A stretch of 64,000 nucleotides of DNA, from positions 77,713,316 to 77,777,315 of the forward strand of contig NC_068938.1 of assembly GCF_016801865.2 (NCBI RefSeq), given 5' to 3'. Source of the DNA: Culex pipiens pallens (lineage: Eukaryota > Arthropoda > Insecta > Diptera > Culicidae). A program made the position numbers and the translations under genes. This document shows positions 24,650-36,421 of this stretch, piece after piece (positions within the stretch are counted from its first letter, which is position 1; every line of letters starts with the position of its first letter). The notes beneath the pieces were generated by a model that was given only the letters and a program-made list of their open reading frames with translations, was not told where the DNA came from and did no database searches.

Positions 24650-25960
24650 GGGTAATTCTCTACCAACTCACACGAAATCGTGAAAAGTTGCCCCGACCCC
24701 TCTTCGATTTGCGTGAAACTTTGTCCTAAGGGGTAACTTTTGTCCCCGATCACGAATCCGAGGTCTGTTTTTTGATATCTCGTGACGGAGGGGCGGTACG
24801 ACCCCTTCCATTTTTGAACATGCGAAAAAAGAGGTGTTTTTCAATAATTTGCAGCCTGAAACGGTGATGAGATAGAAATTTGGTGTTAAAGGGACTTTTA
24901 TGTAAAATTAGACGCCCGATTTGATGGCGTACTCAGAATTCCGAAAAAACGTATTTTTCATCGAAAAAAACACTAAAAAAGTTTTAAAAATTCTCCCATT
25001 TTCCGTTACTCGACTGTAAAAATTTTTGGAACATTTCATTTTATGGGAAATTTAATGTACTTTTCGAATCTTCATTGTCCCAGAAGGGTCATTTTTTCAT
25101 TTAGAACAAAATTTTTCATTTTAAAATTTCGTGTTGTTCTACAAAGTTGTAGAGCAGACAATTACAAAAATTTTGATATATAGACACAAGGGGTTTGCTT
25201 ATAAACATCATGAGTTATCGCGATTTTACGAAAACAAGTTTTGAAAAAGTTACTTTTTGCGTTTCTCTTTGTTTCGTTGTCCGTGTCTGTCGCGGGTGAC
25301 CATGAACGGCCATGATCGATGACGACCAACTTTTTCAAAACTTTTTTTCGTAAAATCACGATAACTCGTGATGTTTATAAGCAAACCCCTTATGTCTACA
25401 TATCAAAATTTTTGTAATTGTCTGCTCTACAACTTTGTAGAACATTGTTTGACTCTAAAAAATAACCCTGCAAAGTTAGAAAAAACACGAAATTTTAAAA
25501 TGAAAAATTTTGTTCTAAATGAAAAAATGACCCTTCTGGGACAATGTAGATTCGAAAAGTACATTTAATTTCTCATAAAATGACATGTTCCAAAATTTTT
25601 TACAGTCGAGTAACGGAAAATGGGAGAATTTTTAAAACTTTTTTAGTGTTTTTTTCGATGAAAAATACGTTTTTTCGGAATTCTGAGTACGACATCAAAT
25701 CGGGCGTCTAATTTTACATAAAAGTCCCTTTGACACCAAATTTCTATCTCATCACCGTTTCAGGCTGCAAATTATTGAAAAACACCTCTTTTTTCGCATG
25801 TTCAAAAATGGAAGGGGTCGTACCGCCCCTCCGTCACGAGATATCAAAAAACGGACCTCGGATTCGTGATCAGGGACAAAAGTTACCCCTTAGGACAAAG
25901 TTTCACGCAAATCGAAGAGGGGTCGGGGCAACTGCTGTGTGAGTTGGCGGAGAATTACCC
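24650..25960. mobile_element. Foldback element, GGGTAATTCTC family, copy 1
   Basis: Inverted ends GGGTAATTCTC open two arms of about 600 bp (24650-25250 and 25335-25960) around a loop of roughly 85 bp holding GTCCGTGTCTGTCGCGGGTG. It is flanked by ACAA (24646-24649 and 25961-25964), which breaks the phase of the host satellite by 4 bp, consistent with a 4-bp target duplication. No open frame of meaning. Its two ends differ just inside the tip: CGAAATCGTGAAAAG on the left, AGCAG on the right. Confidence 0.88.
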
Positions 25961-26185
25961 ACAAACTTTTACAAACTTTTACAAACTTTTACAAACTTTT
26001 ACAAACATTTACAAACTTTTACAAACTTTTACAAACTTTTACAAACTTTTACAAACTTCTTCAAACTTTTACAAACTTTTACAAACTTTTTCAAACTATT
26101 ACAAACATTTGCAAACTTTTACATATTTTTACAATTTTTTTAAAATTTTGCAAATTTTTATAAACTTTTACAAACTTTATACAAA
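25961..26185 (+). repeat. Continuation of the ACTTTTACAA satellite
   Basis: About 20 units of ACAAACTTTT, decaying into AT-rich DNA by 26190. It is the other half of the array interrupted by the foldback element. Confidence 0.93.
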
Positions 26186-27150
26186 ATTGAAGCATATTGA
26201 GAAAAATTAGCAAATTTACAATAATCGAAAGTTTGAGAAGAATGAATCGAATAATAATAAAATCTTTATTCCCTCGTTTAAAAAAACTAGGGCAAGAGAC
26301 CACAACATAAAATAACTTCTTTTTTGTGCGAAAGCCATTAATTATGAGTCATAAAACATTTTTTTTAATTTTTATGAATAGTTCCACTTTTAACTTATTT
26401 TTACTTAAAATTTACTTAAATATTAGCTTTTTGTTTCTATTATTTTTGTGTCTTGTTGTTTTCACGATGCTTGAAAAAAAAAAAAGATTTCTGGTTGTTA
26501 AATATTTAAAATTGTGATGTAATATAAAGTTTCCAGGTAATTCGATTTAACGCCTTGTATGAAACATTTTCAAATAATACCGTAGAAACTTTTCCGGTTA
26601 GATTGAAAAACTTAAAATATTCGCATTTCTATATAATTGAATTGAATAATTATACAAGATAAATATTTCTTTAAGAGATGTTAAATTTTCAGTATAAAAT
26701 GTTATTATATGCAGGTTTACACCTATCACCTTGCATATCAACATAATATGCCCTTATCATCTTGTTTTTGTCCAAATATGATTGATGGAGCAACAAAAAC
26801 TAATGAAAACTAATTTTTATTCTTAAGTTTACTTTTACATCACTCAAAAAAGGATAGAAAACAGAAAAAAACAATTCTTTGATAAAAATGTTATTTTATC
26901 TTGTTGATCAATATTCTTTAATTTAAATATTGAATATTGAAATTTTAGAAATTAAATTCAATTCAATTTCTAAAAACTTTTTAATTTTCAAGCCCTTGGA
27001 AAACACAAAATGCAACACAAATTTGGTTTTTAAAATGGTTCAGAGTTCCTTATTTAAGCACAACTAAATTATATTTAGTTGTGCTTAAATATGGTCTGTT
27101 TTTGGTTTGTGGAATCACCAAAATTTATGACAGTTTAAACAACATCGTAT
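26186..27150. other. AT-rich sequence without a recognisable gene
   Basis: A short inverted repeat (TTTAAGCACAACTAAATTAT and its inverse, 27052-27090) is visible. Nothing else can be supported. Confidence 0.5.
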
Positions 27151-28264
27151 AAGCATCTAGTTTGTGCCGTTGAGCCAGACAAAACAATCCTCTCGACTCT
27201 CACTTTCTTTCCCTTTCAATGATGCAACTCCGCTCCAAATACCTGTCGTCCTGTTATCTCCTTATCTTAACGCAACTGCCCCGCAACCCTCCTACCTTCT
27301 CCAGAGTCTAGGAATGCACTCAGTACACAGCAGCAGCAACCGTCCCCGTCATTACGATAAGACCATAGCAGAGCAGTGTTCCAGTTCTTACCTCCTCCTC
27401 GTCGGGCACACTTCACAGCCCTCCGTGGAAGCCCTTTTGAACCCCCTCACCCGTTTCTTCCACAGAACTTGTCTCTGACTTGACGTACACGCACTTGTTT
27501 GACTTTTAACGCCGTGCCAAAAGGCAACAACTACCGACTCTTCAGCGGGTTGAACGATCATCCGTGAACTTGCGGTACCAGAAGTAAAAACAAAATCGAG
27601 AGCATCCCGAATCGGTCATCCAGAGCGCGGCACGCAACTCCCGAAGAGGTGTCCGCGCGCCGACTTCCCGAAGATAATTTGATTCACGCCGGCGAACCTG
27701 GCGATGACTTGGGTCGATGCAGCTGCTGCTGCCCGTTGAGTTAGTTTCGGTCATCCAGAAGAAGAATAACAAGAAGAAGAAGAAGTGCGCGTTGAAGAAG
27801 TGTACGAAGCTCCGAAGAAGTGTGTAGAAGATAAAGTGATTTTCTCGAAAAACCTGTTTTGGGGTCCCCACCGACGAGGAGGTCGTGTGCCGTGTGCGCG
27901 ATCTTCAGAGTGTAGTGGTGTTTGTTGTTCAGCAGTTACTGTGTGTTCTGGTGTTTGTGCGCGGAGGGCCGCTGAAAGGAGGTTGAACCACTTCGGCCGC
28001 CCAGCAAGTGTGTGCGCGTGGTAGTATGACCGTATCAACCAAGAAGTGAAGTAGCCGCGAGCGAACTTCCGCTAGTTTGGACCAACATTTCGGGCGGTCC
28101 CGTCGTAGAATCGTGAAAGTGAGAAAGTCCCCCGTAGCAGGGATCCGGTTTTGCGGTGACCCCCACGACGGGTAGTGTGTAGAACCCTGGGTCAAGGTGG
28201 TCAAGAAGGTGGTGGTGGTGGAGGTGGAGGAGGTCGTGGCGGTCCTGGAGCAGTGCTACGTGCG
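27151..28264 (+). promoter_or_regulatory. Candidate promoter/5' UTR of an unidentified gene
   Basis: The base composition changes sharply to GC-rich, with purine-rich GAAGAAG runs (27760-27830) like those of long dipteran leaders. A small upstream frame (ATG at 28026, stop after seven codons) and an in-frame stop at 28157-28159 precede the candidate start codon at 28265. No TATA box was recognised. It is inferred from composition and from the exon candidate that follows. Confidence 0.35.
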
Positions 28265-28397
28265 ATGATTCCGTGCGTGAGCTTGACCGAAACCAGTGTC
28301 CTTGGGAATATGAAAGAGCGCGTTAAGGAGATGCGCGTCTTTGGCTGTCGACTCAACTTCTGGAACAATGTTACCGCCAACTTTAGCAACAAGCACG
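28265..28397 (+). CDS. Candidate first coding exon, unidentified gene
   Basis: An ATG at 28265 opens 44 codons that end at a textbook splice donor, CACG|GTAAGT, after 28397, leaving phase 1. The peptide contains MKERVKEMRVFGCRLNFWN, a balanced, charged-aromatic sequence unlike the low-complexity frames elsewhere, and has a second possible start at codon 16. The frame upstream is closed by a stop at 28157. I do not recognise the protein. The downstream exons would lie beyond the long AT-rich tract or outside the window. The alternative is an accidental frame in GC-rich UTR. Confidence 0.45.
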
Positions 28398-28492
28398 GTA
28401 AGTCGGGGAAAAGTGTCGAGGCAGCGATCGAAGAGGACTTTGGCGGGATCAGATTGGGATCGCGCAGTGCTAAAAGAGGGTAGTTAAGCGTC

Positions 28493-28855
28493 GTGTCGTG
28501 CTATCTTATCGCACGTCGATTTTTGACGTTTCTAGAAAATTTGACCTTGAATAAACAAAAACAAAAGCGAACTGTGCAAACAATAACAAAAAGAATTTGA
28601 TTTCCTAACCGATTCCAAAAGTCTCAAGTATCATAAAAAAATATAACATTTGAAGGGAATGCAAATGTGACTAACTAAATCTGATAGCAATAAATGTATG
28701 CTATGTGACAAGTTGGGAAAATTTGTATGACGTGTGGCAACAATGCACTGAGTTTTTTGGTTTTACGTTGTATATCTAAGATTTCGAAACCCAGTAGTTT
28801 CGAAAACCTCACAATAAAGCAAAATTAGATCCCAAATGAGACAAGACAGCACGGC
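28493..28855 (+). mobile_element. MITE of the GTGTCGTGCTATCTT family, copy 3
   Basis: It starts GTGTCGTGCTATCTTATCG and ends near 28855 with the diverged inverse ACAAGACAGCACGGCG. The first 100 bp match copies 1 and 2 (TTTTTGACGTTTC, then CAAACAATAACAAA). It is about 363 bp and lies only 95 bp after the candidate splice donor, so if that exon is real the element is intronic. Confidence 0.65.
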
Positions 28856-30985
28856 GGCGACGAAACGGTTGCAACAAAGTTGCAATCGCTGTTGCATCGC
28901 TTTTGGCGTGGTGTTTTTCATGCTGATGTCGGAAGCTGCTGCTGTTTACTTCAGCGGATTGACCTGGAAGAGAATGTGAAGGTTGGAAAAATATTCATCA
29001 ATTCAATTTGTTTATTGGGTGGGACTCGTTGTCGATAGATTGAAATCGGTGCAAAATTTACATAAATGAGTGGTGTTTTAATTCTTCGTGTAGTATTCAG
29101 ATTTATCTCTTTCAATCTTTTTACTATGTTTTTATTTAATTTAAAAACATTTTGTTTAGCATGAGGTTTTCCCTAAATCGATGGGTGAAAGATTTTTGTC
29201 TTAATTTTTTGATGAATGTCTTAGACAGATTCGTAGTCTCTATTGGTCCAAACGCCCAATATTTTTCAATTTTTGTGCTGACTGTGACATTCGTATGTTT
29301 AAAATTTCTGTAAAAAGACCCTAACAAAAATTGTAATCTTCAAAAATGTTACATTTTCGCCTAATTTTTCCAAAGGTCCTTGACGGTATCATTGCGCATT
29401 ATGGGACTTTTCCTCAAAACCTCGCTCCACAAGCTGAATTTTGTTCCTTGGGCTATTTTAAAACTCTGGGCCAAATATGAGCAAAATCGGTCAACATTTA
29501 CCCATTGATACTCAAATGTGAAGTTTGTATGGGAAAAATCGAAAAAATGTATGGAAAACCCAATTTTCTTACAGTTTGATCTGCACGGTGCGCTACTTCC
29601 ATCCAAATATTTCCACAAGTGAGATTCTTATCGAAAATTTAATGCTTTACAACTTTGTAGAACATACCAAAGCTGTGAAACTCGATCCTGAAAAGTTATT
29701 AGCGATTAAAAAAAGTCATTTTCGTATGATTTTTTTTTTCATCAGCTTTTGGCTCGGGTATCAATTAATCAATTGATTAATCTCAAACAATTTCGCTCAA
29801 AATTTGCACAGATGCAGGGTCATTTTGTCTGGGCAACCTATTGCGCATAGTAGCCTTCAGAAAAAATCTCTTGATTTGAGGATGCTTATTTATTTTAAAA
29901 AATCCTCAAATAATATTTAGAAAGAACTCTCTGGCACTGCTCCTCTATTAAATTTCATGATTTAAAAGTACCATAATTTTATAACTGTGTGAGACTGCTT
30001 CGAAAAGATTCAATTGTGTTACTTTATTTGCACAAAATCTGTTCAATTGCCTATTGAAATAAAAAAAGGAATTTGCATAGTCTTAGGCAAAGTTGAATTC
30101 CCACAATTTGTATTTTTTGTTCATACTTAAAATGGCATCCATTGAGGTAAACTTTAGAATGGTGCCAAATCTGATATGCGCTTAAAAAAAGGAAAAAAGA
30201 CGAAAAAAATTATGCGCACATTTTGTTGGCCCTGTACATTGTAATTTCACAAAAATAAGTTTTTATTTATAACAAGATTTATAAATGATCTTAAACATGA
30301 TTGATATAATTTTTCGCGTAGGAAAATGTATTTCTGATTGTTTTCAATTGATTAGACTTATATTTTTATTATTTTTTTTTTTGAAAACAACTTTTTTCTA
30401 TCGATTTCTCTGGATGGGGAGGATAATATACTATGAAAATTATTTGCAACGGTCTCATTAGATCAAAATAATGAAATAGATTTGTATCGGTTGTCATTTC
30501 GAAACAGTTTTTATGTTGTATACTTTAATTTTAATTTTATTTTGAAAGTACTCAAATGTGAAAAAATTGCAATATCAATCAAATGACGCAAAATTACTTG
30601 CAGATTTAAACTTGAAAAAAAATGTATTGCAAAAAACCCAAAAAATTTACTCATTTTTTTAATTTTTGAAAAGACTCAAATTAGATAATGTATAATTTTG
30701 AATTTGATATTATTTATTTGAGTATATTATCAAACAATACTTCGTGAATCAAAAATTCAAAGACTATACAGTCAAGACTAAATTATTTGATGGTTAAAGT
30801 CACGTTAATTAAATAAACAACATATCTATAGTTTTTTTTTGAAAGGGTATATACAAAATGTTTTTGAATACCTTTGACTCAAGTCGGTTTAAAAAAACCC
30901 CAAAAAGCAAAAAAATGATTTTATGGTTAATAGGACCTTTAAAAAAATATCCAAAATGGCAATTATAAAATATTGAAAAAATGCA
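28856..30985. other. AT-rich DNA with decayed repeats
   Basis: Bases 29350-29850 have the look of a mosquito repeat (TTTACAACTTTGTAGAACAT at about 29645, close to the arm of the GGGTAATTCTC foldbacks). The remainder is AT-rich and featureless to me. Confidence 0.4.
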
Positions 30986-31009
30986 TTTTGTAATTTAAAA
31001 GGCAATCAT

Positions 31010-31165
31010 CTATTCAAACTTGACTAAAATGGGGTCGCAGAACTCAAATTTGATATGGAAAGCAAGAAAATTCAAAAAATACTAATTGTACCTGATTCGA
31101 TTATCCGGAGTCCCATACAAACCATCGGATAATTGAAACTTCGGATAATCGCGGCTCGGAAAGAT
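31010..31165. repeat. CGATTATCCG hairpin repeat, copy 1
   Basis: The phrase ACTTGACTAAAATGGGGT is followed 85 bp later by GATTCGATTATCCGGAG and two inverted echoes (ATCGGATAATTGAAAC, TTCGGATAATCGCGG). The same order occurs at 54340-54475, which shows that this is a repeat family. Confidence 0.6.
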
Positions 31166-33924
31166 AATCCAATTTACATTATTTGCAACAGGGGCACCTC
31201 ATGTTTTCAATATGAAGTACTTCAATTTTCACAAATTTCGGTGTTACTCAAATAAATGATCATCAATAAAATTTAAATAATTTGCTCAAATTCGGTAGGC
31301 CCTTAATACTATCAAAACAAGCAAGAATCTCAATTTTCATCTAATTAAAATCACATTCTCTTGATTGATTAAAACAAATGTTTTAGTGTAAGTTGTGCAA
31401 AACAAATGTTTTAGTGTATAGCTGAAATTTGACAATATACCATATTTTTTTTACTCACGGTTGAATAATTTAGAATAAGCTTAGCTCAGCTTTATCTTCA
31501 TGCAGAAGAAGAGTTATTGACCAAAAAATGACCAGGATTTTGAGAAAGGCCCAAAATTATCAAATTCATTTGCATAGAAATTGTTTGGTTTGAGTCTTAA
31601 TTTTAATTCGAATTTCATGTTTCATTTGCATGATACAGCTAATAATGGAAGAGTAGTTTTTTACTTTCATTGAATACCTGTAATTGAACTTATAAACCTT
31701 ATATCTGTGTAATTCCTTTAAAAACCCAAAACTATAAAGAAGCCGATAAAATCCAAACATGTTCCATTTACCTTCATATTAGCAAAACGCCTAAACATCC
31801 ACGTAAAATCGATTATCATTCAATTACCACCTATTATTAGATTCCTCCATTAAGCGCTCCGAAGGGCCCATCCAACGACCATCGACAACAAAATCCGAAA
31901 CCACGGACCCACATTGTTGCATTCCCCTCGCATGGAAATAACCGTTAACCGCAGCAAATGTCCCGCAAATGGGCGCGCACGCGGATCGCGCTTATCAGTG
32001 CGCCGGAATCTCTCCCCCTTCTCTGAAGTCAATACAATACCTCCTTACTGCTGGCCTAACTGAGCCAGGTGAATATCGGTCATTGGGAATGGATACAAGA
32101 CCTCCTATTGATCCGGCCGACAACTGGGTGGTGTCATTGAGCCATCAATTTTGCATTGTGATTGTGACTGTCGAAGGTTCGGAGGATTCTCCAAGCGAAT
32201 GAAGTCCCTTTGTTTTCGAAGGTATGACGACCTTCACCGAAAGCGGATTCTCACGATTCCGATGTTGTCATACCGCCGCTGAACAATCATCATCACCTTT
32301 CAATACCTGAGAGCTGATTGGTATGTTAGCTTTGTATGAGCATTTAGAGCCAATTTGAAGCCAGCTGTTCACGAAGCACTCAAGGCCAAAGCACCATTGT
32401 GATCCAGGTATCGCCTAGAACTCTGGACAGATAATCTACGGCCCTGTTTCCAGAACTTGCCGGAATTCTCCACAAAAAGCGCTGCCGCTGATTCATCCAC
32501 GTGCAGAACCCCCCAAACCAGAGCCCTGCCTTCGGCGGAGCTTTACTCCGAACTCGGCAGGGATCCTGTTATGACCGCTAATATCGTGAAACTTTCGATT
32601 GGAAACACATGTGCTGCCCGTGAGCAACCTAATCCCGCGCAGCGTTTTATCTAGCTCAATTTATCACGTGGTCATTAAAACTACGCTCGACTGCTGCTGC
32701 TGCTGCAACCGGCAGCTGGTTTTTTCCTTCTTCTAATTTTATTTGGATTCCTCTGCTACACTTGGTCCAAACCTCGCTTCATAGCTCGAGAGATGCAGTT
32801 TGGCCTGGGGCGGGCCAAATTTTTGACCGATTCGATTGATTGCGGGATGAGAGCGGCGCGCGGTTGCAGCCAAGATCTGGACAGCAATTAATCACCTGCA
32901 TAACGATGACGGCGACCTGCTGCAGGATCAACGAAGAAGATCTTTAAGCAGGAGCAACAGTTAGGCGGTGTGACTTGGGTTTGTTCACCGAACAACACAC
33001 CGTCAACCCACGGTACGGTAAACCACTTGTCCGCAGATCCCATTTCAGAGGGACTGCTCCTGAACTGATCGTTCAAACCTGCCCCCGATCCCATCACTCA
33101 CCACTTGATCGGAGTTAATCATTCGGCTCTCTTCAGGCGGGAAACAGCCTAAAAGGCCGCTTTTCTGAAGTTGCTTGTGTTGTGTTTGGTCTTTGTTTGC
33201 GGATAAAACACATAAAAATACCTGGAAACGGCCCAATAAAACATCTTTAACAGCTCATTTCTTTCCCCGTTGCTGCTGCGTCGACTACTTCTCCCCCCTT
33301 CAGATTTCACGATCTCAATCAAAATTCAAGCAAAACGACTACAATCCATTGAAAGAAATAAACGCTCAGCCGTTTTATTACATTGTACCTTAAGTCATAA
33401 CTTGAAAGTTAGTTTGAAAGTGTAATGAGTTGTAATTGAAGCAGAGGTCTGAACGAAATTCGTGTTTTCTAAAATACTAGCAAAATGATATGGGTCATTC
33501 TTTGACATTTGACGTAAAAAATCGAAAAGAAGTCGGAACAACAGCTGGGTGGGTTAAAAGAGAGTGGCCCAAATTGAATCACCCCAAGATCCCCATGAAA
33601 TTATCGTTTTGCACTATCCACAAATGCCGTAGCATTTCGAAACAAAAGGTATCACAAAATGCTTTATTCATAACACTGACCTAAAAAATTAACAAAATGA
33701 CTGCGCAGGCTCAACTCAAGCGGAACCAAGAACGTTGGGATCCCCTGAAATATTTTTGAAAGTTATGTAGTTTTTTTCCAATTTTAGACCGGTTTCTTCT
33801 GATATCTATTCACAGCAAAAAAAATGTTGTAATTCTGCTGCGTGTAAGAGGCCTGGGTTTAAAATAAATTTTGCATCATTTCATGAAATTGTATGTAATA
33901 TTACACCTTGAAATATGTATCTCA
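31166..33924. other. AT-rich then GC-moderate low-copy DNA
   Basis: 31.2-31.85 kb is AT-rich; 31.85-33.3 kb is GC-moderate and apparently unique, with a CTGCTGCTGCTGCTGC run near 32690. No gene model could be supported. Confidence 0.4.
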
Positions 33925-33974
33925 TCAGTATGGGAAACCTACTTGACCGAAATGTCAAGCTCATATATGCGTTC

Positions 33975-34110
33975 ATCCTTTTCATTCATCATCGGTCTGA
34001 CGGCTGAGCGGGCTAAGGCGCCTGGCCTTACTGTTGGGGCTGGGTTTGAATCCCGACGGTTGCATTTTGTTTGTGTTAACAAAAGTTGTACATGGTCCTC
34101 AGCCAGATTA
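33975..34110 (+). mobile_element. tRNA-Leu/Ser-like SINE fragment
   Basis: It has an A box GGCTGAGCGGGCTAAGGCG (about 34000) and a B box GGGTTTGAATCCC (about 34043), spaced as in a tRNA, followed by unrelated DNA (TTGTGTTAACAAAAGTTG). The A box is close to that of tRNA-Leu. The acceptor stem does not close, so this is a tRNA-derived element or pseudogene, not a working tRNA. Boundaries are approximate. Confidence 0.6.
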
Positions 34111-34169
34111 ACCTTGCGAGCCGTTTTTACAATTTGCCGTAGTATCGTGTGTTGCATTTGAAACACGTA

Positions 34170-35263
34170 TAAAAATTACTGAAACTTGTAAAATATTAAT
34201 GGTTTGATTGTTGCATTTAGTTCTTGCATTGGTTCTTTTTCGTGCAAGTTTTTCTGTTCTAATAAAATTTCCTGCACCATATTTTTTTATCCGATTCGAT
34301 ATTTTATCTTTTTTTTACTATCACTCAATTTAAATTTTTTTGGAATGTTATTTTTTTTGTTTTACACGTATTTTTGGATTTTTTTAAATGTAATATTGTG
34401 CTGCTTCTTCTAATGATTTTTATTTATTTTTTCATGAATTTAAAAAAATCTGAATTCGATCATTTTTAAGCACAAAAATTTAAATTTTTTACTTAAAACA
34501 GCATAATTAATTCAATCAATCAATGCAACTTTTTGCTAATAAATATTATGTTGTGTTTTGAAAAAAATTAAGTTGAATTGGTTAACAAGTTTTTACCAAA
34601 TATGTTTTTAATAAGTTCGACCTGACTGGAAGAATAGATGTATATTCCAGCTTTATCTTTATTAACCCTTTCAGGCCTGATGGGCCATATATAACCCAAA
34701 AATCAAAATTTTTAAAACAAGTCTATGATTTTTGTATGGTTAAGAACCATTTTCCCATCACTAAACTGAAAAATATTTTTTTCAAATTCGGGCCTTCGCA
34801 TCATAACATTGACACGTTTTAAAAATTATTAGAAGTGTTGTTTTCAAATTGAACTGATAACTAAACATATTATAATAATTTTTATATGATTCGTTTTCAT
34901 AAGAATACAGGAATAACAATTAAATCAAATTGATACATATTTTTTCTAATTTTTATTTTGTTTTGCTCGGAGACTTAAATTAAACTTGAACATATATTGT
35001 TTTAAATTTAACTTGTTGTTGATTCAAAATCCATTTTGGCAGCAACTTAGAATTTTCTTGTAAAATTCTCAAACCATGCTGCCTTCATTTACTTTCATCT
35101 GGCAGTTTGATAATGTCGAGTAATTTTAGATTGATTTTTTTTTTTTGAAGATAAAAATATTCAGCAATTCCTCACGAAAACAGCATGATTCGAAAAAAAA
35201 GTTCTCCGATCGAGCTCAAAAGTTTTCTGTGTGTTCCTTGGCCGAAATAATTAGTCCCGTATT
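34170..35263. other. AT-rich DNA; one MITE-like tip
   Basis: TTAACCCTTTCAGGCC at about 34665 looks like a piggyBac-type end (TTAA then CCC), but no partner end was found. Otherwise no feature. Confidence 0.4.
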
Positions 35264-35752
35264 TTTTTGTTTGGCCATTACGGTGACGTACGCCGTGTTT
35301 TAGTGAAAAAGTCGTTTTTTCCCGTATTCGTCATTTTCCCATTTTTGCGCGTGGTGCGTCGAAAAACCCAGTTTTTATTTTCAAAAAATCGTCTCTCAGA
35401 GTATCGAAAACATAACTTTGCCGTTTTTTGATATGTAATGTGAAATTTTCCAAGGAATCCGATAAAAATATTTCTCAGACATAGGCTCTTTGGTCCCGAG
35501 ACCTTCAAAACAGCATTTTCAGTTTTCATACGACCTTTTCATCTGTTAAGCTAGATTTTTGAAACTTCTTACTATTTTTCTCAAATAGCCAAACTAATCT
35601 CCTTTCTTTTGCGTCTAGGACAGATAAAATCGGATTATATGGCGCGGAGATATGATTTTTTTAAAAAAGTGGTTTTTGCGAAAATCGACGAAAATTGCCA
35701 TTTTTCGGACCCCCCTAACACGGCGTAGGTCACCCTAATGGCCAAACAAAAA
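35264..35752. mobile_element. MITE with GGCCATTA..GGTGAC inverted ends
   Basis: The left end TTTGGCCATTACGGTGACG and the right end, inverted, TTTGGCCATTAGGGTGACC share about 30 bp, reaching ACGCCGTGTT. Outside this core both sides show TTTTTTGTTTGG when read inwards. The interior is AT-rich and non-coding. It directly abuts the tail of the antisense SINE. Confidence 0.65.
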
Positions 35753-35799
35753 ATCAAATCAAATCAAAAAAAATCAAACCATCCACATTAACGACCCCC
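35744..35799 (-). mobile_element. 3' tail of the antisense SINE split by the LINE
   Basis: TTTGATTTGATTTGA-type tail repeats, then the sequence matching AATGTGGATGGTTTGATT of the SINE copy at 2821-3173 (here inverted), up to the LINE insertion point. The body continues at 42227. Confidence 0.88.
35787..35799 (+). repeat. LINE target-site duplication, left
   Basis: ATTAACGACCCCC, identical to 42227-42239. The uninterrupted form of this site is present in the intact SINE copy near 3140-3153, which proves that the duplication is of SINE sequence. Confidence 0.95.
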
Positions 35800-35801
35800 C
35801 G

Positions 35802-35834
35802 CATTGCTCCGGCAGAAGTCTCAGCGCGTAGTCG
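35802..35834 (+). promoter_or_regulatory. Internal LINE promoter: initiator plus DPE
   Basis: Taking A at 35803 as +1 in CATTG gives an exact match, AGTCG, to the downstream promoter element RGWYV at +28 to +32 (35830-35834). I factor and Jockey are known to start from such downstream promoters so that the full element is copied. No TATA box is needed or seen. The initiator matches CAKT but not the last pyrimidine. Confidence 0.6.
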
Positions 35835-36276
35835 TGTTTTTTCGTGCTCTATCGAGTTGTGTTTGGCGCGTTTTTCACGGCGATTCCGAGGCGTGTGCGA
35901 GCGGACAAGCCCGTTCCGGTGGTCAGAGGAGCCACAATCTGGTCGTCGTGGACACGGCGGCGGTGCAGAGGCGGAGAAGGAACGAGTTCCCGAATCCGAG
36001 CAGCAGCAGCAGGAGGAGTGAGCAGCAGCGGCTGCGGCGGCAGCTGAGACGAGAGACGGTCGTTGGTCGGTGGAATCGGCCCCGGAGAGTCGACTGCGGT
36101 CGGCGGACCAGTTTTCGGCCAGGCCAGGTCGGAGACATCCCCGTTGTTTACGTGGCTGGCAGCAGGCAGCACAACAACAACAACAAGCGCGCGAAAACGA
36201 GCTTCCCGCGCATCCCGCTGCGGGCGGCAGCCAGTGCGGCCAGTTCGGCGGTGAGTGTGAAAGGCGAGTTTTTTGT

Positions 36277-36415
36277 TTGCTTTTAGTTTTTTTTTTTTTT
36301 TCTCATAGTTTTTTTTTGTTAGTCATATTTTTTTTCTCTTCTTCCTTGGGTTTTTTTTTCTTTTTCGCGTAAATCTTGATTAGCTTTTGTATTAGTTTTT
36401 CTTTCGTTTTTCATT
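36277..36415 (+). other. T-rich block in the LINE leader
   Basis: A run of about 140 nt on the coding strand is mostly T with few A and G, interrupted by short mixed phrases, ending just before the ORF1 start. The preceding leader is GC-rich (CAGCAGCAGCAGGAGG near 36000). It may have expanded by slippage. Confidence 0.85.
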
Positions 36416-36421
36416 CCAACC

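Noticed and set aside
34665..34690. piggyBac-type MITE from TTAACCCTTTCAGG
   Set aside because: Only one end was seen; no inverted partner with TTAA was found within several kilobases.
35804..36286. 160-codon frame in the LINE leader
   Set aside because: It starts at a non-ATG or poor context, is Arg-rich from GC-rich leader repeats, and other I-type LINEs have no ORF there.
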